A stretch of DNA of 64,000 nt from Streptomyces sp. NBC_00654 (lineage in GTDB: Bacteria > Actinomycetota > Actinomycetes > Streptomycetales > Streptomycetaceae), in assembly GCF_026341775.1 (NCBI RefSeq), contig NZ_JAPEOB010000001.1:124001-188000 (forward strand). Reading direction: 5' to 3'. Positions 62,624-64,000 of this stretch are shown one piece after another. A model generated the notes under the pieces. The model was not told the origin of the DNA and made no database searches. It saw nothing but the letters and a program-made list of their open reading frames with translations. The position numbers and the translations under genes are program-made. Position 1 is the stretch's first letter, and the number at the start of each line of letters is the position of its first letter.

Positions 62624-62907
62624 GTCTCGGGACGGAGGACCTTGGTCCGGAGGACCGACTCGTTCAGGCTCATCTGGCGGTCGAGCTCCTTGACGATCGC
62701 AGGCTCGGCCTGCAGATCGATGACCGAGTAGATGCCCTCGGGCTTCTTCTTGATCTCGTAAGCGAGCCGACGACGGCCCCAGGTGTCGACCTTCTCAACC
62801 TTTCCGTTGCCCTCACGGACGACGGAGAGGAAGTTCTCGATCAGCGGGGAGACTGCTCGCTCCTCGAGATCGGGGTCGAGGATGACCATCACCTCGTAGT
62901 GACGCAT
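62617..62907 (-). CDS. rpsF: 30S ribosomal protein S6
   Basis: 96 aa from the ATG at 62907, preceded by AAAGGAGGTGGG. The [18 protein letters not shown] and [21 protein letters not shown] segments are diagnostic. It is the first gene of the operon rpsF-ssb-rpsR-rplI. The open frame continues upstream to 63138, but the good ribosome binding site and conserved start fix the end. Confidence 0.97.
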   Translation of the reverse strand: MRHYEVMVILDPDLEERAVSPLIENFLSVVREGNGKVEKVDTWGRRRLAYEIKKKPEGIYSVIDLQAEPAIVKELDRQMSLNESVLRTKVLRPETH

Positions 62908-63188
62908 GTGGAACCCACCTCCTTTGGACTCAGCGGCCACGGTCGTTCCGTGGCAGGAGGGTCGTGATGCGTAAGCAACAGTGTCTCCGAGTAAAACAGC
63001 CGCCACTGACAAATCCGCTCCGTGAAGAGGGACTCGCTCTGTGCTGGCCTGGGCAGACACCGGTGCAGACCGTACAGAGTACCCGTAGACCGGCTTCCGG
63101 TTGAAATCCGGTGCCCGAAGGACGCAATCTGTACACATCGGATGTGAGCGGCGCTACAGTGCGCCGCCTTCCGGCCAGGAGGTACTCC

Positions 63189-63503
63189 ATGGCACAGGCA
63201 ATGCGACCCCGTCCCCCCGTCTCCCTCTTCGCCACGGACGGCAAGGCCCATCCGCTGCAGGACGGCCTGATGGCGGTGACCCTGGTCCTCGGCGCTCTCG
63301 CGTTCGTGACGGCGATGTTCCACAACCTGCACCTGATCAGCTCGTGGGCCGGTCTGATCGGCATCCTCACGGGCGCCTACGGGCAGTACATATCGGTGAC
63401 CACCCGCGAGAGGTTCCCGCTCATCCTCGGCCTCGGAGCGTCCGCCATCGGATTCTTCCTGGGGATGGCCCACGGAGGCCTCTTCGGCGGTGTGATCGGC
63501 TGA
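63189..63503 (+). CDS. Small conserved membrane protein
   Basis: 104 aa from the ATG at 63189, with AGGAGGTACTCC upstream. A hydrophilic N-terminus (ATDGKAHPLQDGLM) and three hydrophobic segments: AVTLVLGALAFVTAMFHNLH, WAGLIGILTGAYGQYIS and FPLILGLGASAIGFFLGMAHGG. Unknown function; conserved in this neighbourhood in Streptomyces as I recall. Divergent from rpsF. Confidence 0.82.
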   Translation: MAQAMRPRPPVSLFATDGKAHPLQDGLMAVTLVLGALAFVTAMFHNLHLISSWAGLIGILTGAYGQYISVTTRERFPLILGLGASAIGFFLGMAHGGLFGGVIG

Positions 63504-63521
63504 CCGCCCGTCCGCCCGCGG

Positions 63522-63552
63522 CCGGGCCCCGGCCCCAGGGGGCGGGGCCCGG
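63522..63552. terminator. Hairpin terminator after the small membrane protein
   Basis: CCGGGCCCCG (63522-63531) pairs with CGGGGCCCGG (63543-63552), a 10-bp stem, 18 bp after the stop. Confidence 0.65.
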
Positions 63553-63654
63553 TCCGGGCGGGGCCAGGCCGGGCGCTCCTCGGTCACAGTAGGCTTCGGC
63601 GCGAGAGCCGGAGCCCCTGACCGATGGGGACACACCTGCCGAGGAGCGCCCCGC

Positions 63655-64000
63655 ATGAGCCTGACCCTGAGGACCATCAGCCGAGAGCAGCATCTGGCGT
63701 ACATCCAGAGCCTGCCCTCGGCCAGTCACTGCCAGGTCCCGGCGTGGGCTGATGTGAAGACCGAATGGCGCTCGGAGAACCTGGGCTGGTTCGACCGCAA
63801 CGGCGACATGGTGGGCGCGGGTCTCGTCCTCTACCGCCAGCTGCCCAAGATCAAGCGCTACCTCGCGTACCTCCCCGAGGGCCCGGTCATCAACTGGTAC
63901 GCGCCCAACCTGGACGACTGGCTCCGGCCGATGCTCGCCCACCTCAAGCAGCAGGGCGCGTTCTCGGTGAAGATGGGCCCGCCGGTGGTCATCCGGCGCT
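63655..64000 (+). CDS. FemX/FemAB-type peptidoglycan peptidyltransferase (N-terminal part)
   Basis: 115 codons are visible; the gene continues beyond the window. LTLRTISREQHLAYIQSLPSASHCQ, WADVKTEWRSENLGW, YLAYLPEGPVINWY and FSVKMGPPVVIRR match the first part of the FemABX family, which adds amino acids from aminoacyl-tRNA to lipid II to form the peptidoglycan cross-bridge. In Streptomyces FemX adds the first Gly. The identity is supported by the position, next to rpsF, of the known femX in related genomes (recollection). Confidence 0.85.
   Translation, partial: MSLTLRTISREQHLAYIQSLPSASHCQVPAWADVKTEWRSENLGWFDRNGDMVGAGLVLYRQLPKIKRYLAYLPEGPVINWYAPNLDDWLRPMLAHLKQQGAFSVKMGPPVVIRR

Overview
This is a high-GC Streptomyces chromosomal window. 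The genus follows from GTG starts, ssgA/ssgR sporulation genes, a fused cydDC next to cydAB, and several perfect Streptomyces parS sites (GTTTCACGTGAAAC). The gene order (pheA, serS, cydDC, cydAB, thiC, ssgA, ssgR, dnaB, rplI, rpsR, ssb, rpsF, femX-like) matches, from memory, the conserved core arm close to oriC in S. coelicolor. The origin itself (dnaA/dnaN) is not in the window.

Layout. 1-6000: end of a CopC/CopD-like copper protein, a Tat-exported DyP peroxidase, pheA, serS and a HAD phosphatase. 6000-15500: a coiled-coil DNA-binding protein, a MITE-like element, a four-gene operon of two ABC-2 exporters, then three overlapping genes (M24 peptidase, alpha/beta hydrolase-SDR fusion, MerR regulator) and kptA. 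15400-20500: a small accessory patch with a remnant of an LLM flavin oxidoreductase gene, a frameshifted toxin-domain-like gene, an unknown 409-aa protein and a small conserved protein, then an intact LLM oxidoreductase and a second HAD phosphatase. 20500-31600: M23 peptidase, an orphan GAF histidine kinase, the cytochrome bd locus (cydDC, cydB, cydA) with a Rex-type operator, and a hisC-like aminotransferase. 31900-40000: LacI regulator, metallophosphoesterase, membrane proteins, thiC under a TPP riboswitch, a YibE/F protein and ssgA/ssgR. 41000-51900: small membrane proteins, a cupin, a PLP gamma-family enzyme, LysR, NUDIX, a globin-flavoreductase, GNATs, an MFS/MarR pair and a beta-lactamase-fold hydrolase. 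52100-57700: DHFR-like/TetR pair, a HelR-type RNA polymerase-protecting helicase behind a rifamycin-associated element, a DUF4259-like gene, and a MarR/dienelactone hydrolase pair with two palindromic operators. 57720-64000: dnaB, a MATE transporter, the rpsF-ssb-rpsR-rplI operon, a membrane protein and a FemX-like gene that runs off the end.

The most notable signals are the helR plus RAE pair; five perfect parS sites, two of them forming the start codons of genes and one sitting inside a bidirectional terminator; three clusters of DnaA-box-like 9-mers; the MITE; a frameshifted toxin-like gene lying between a gene fragment and its intact relative; and recurrent leaderless-promoter geometry. 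I saw no prophage, IS element, CRISPR array, rRNA or complete tRNA.
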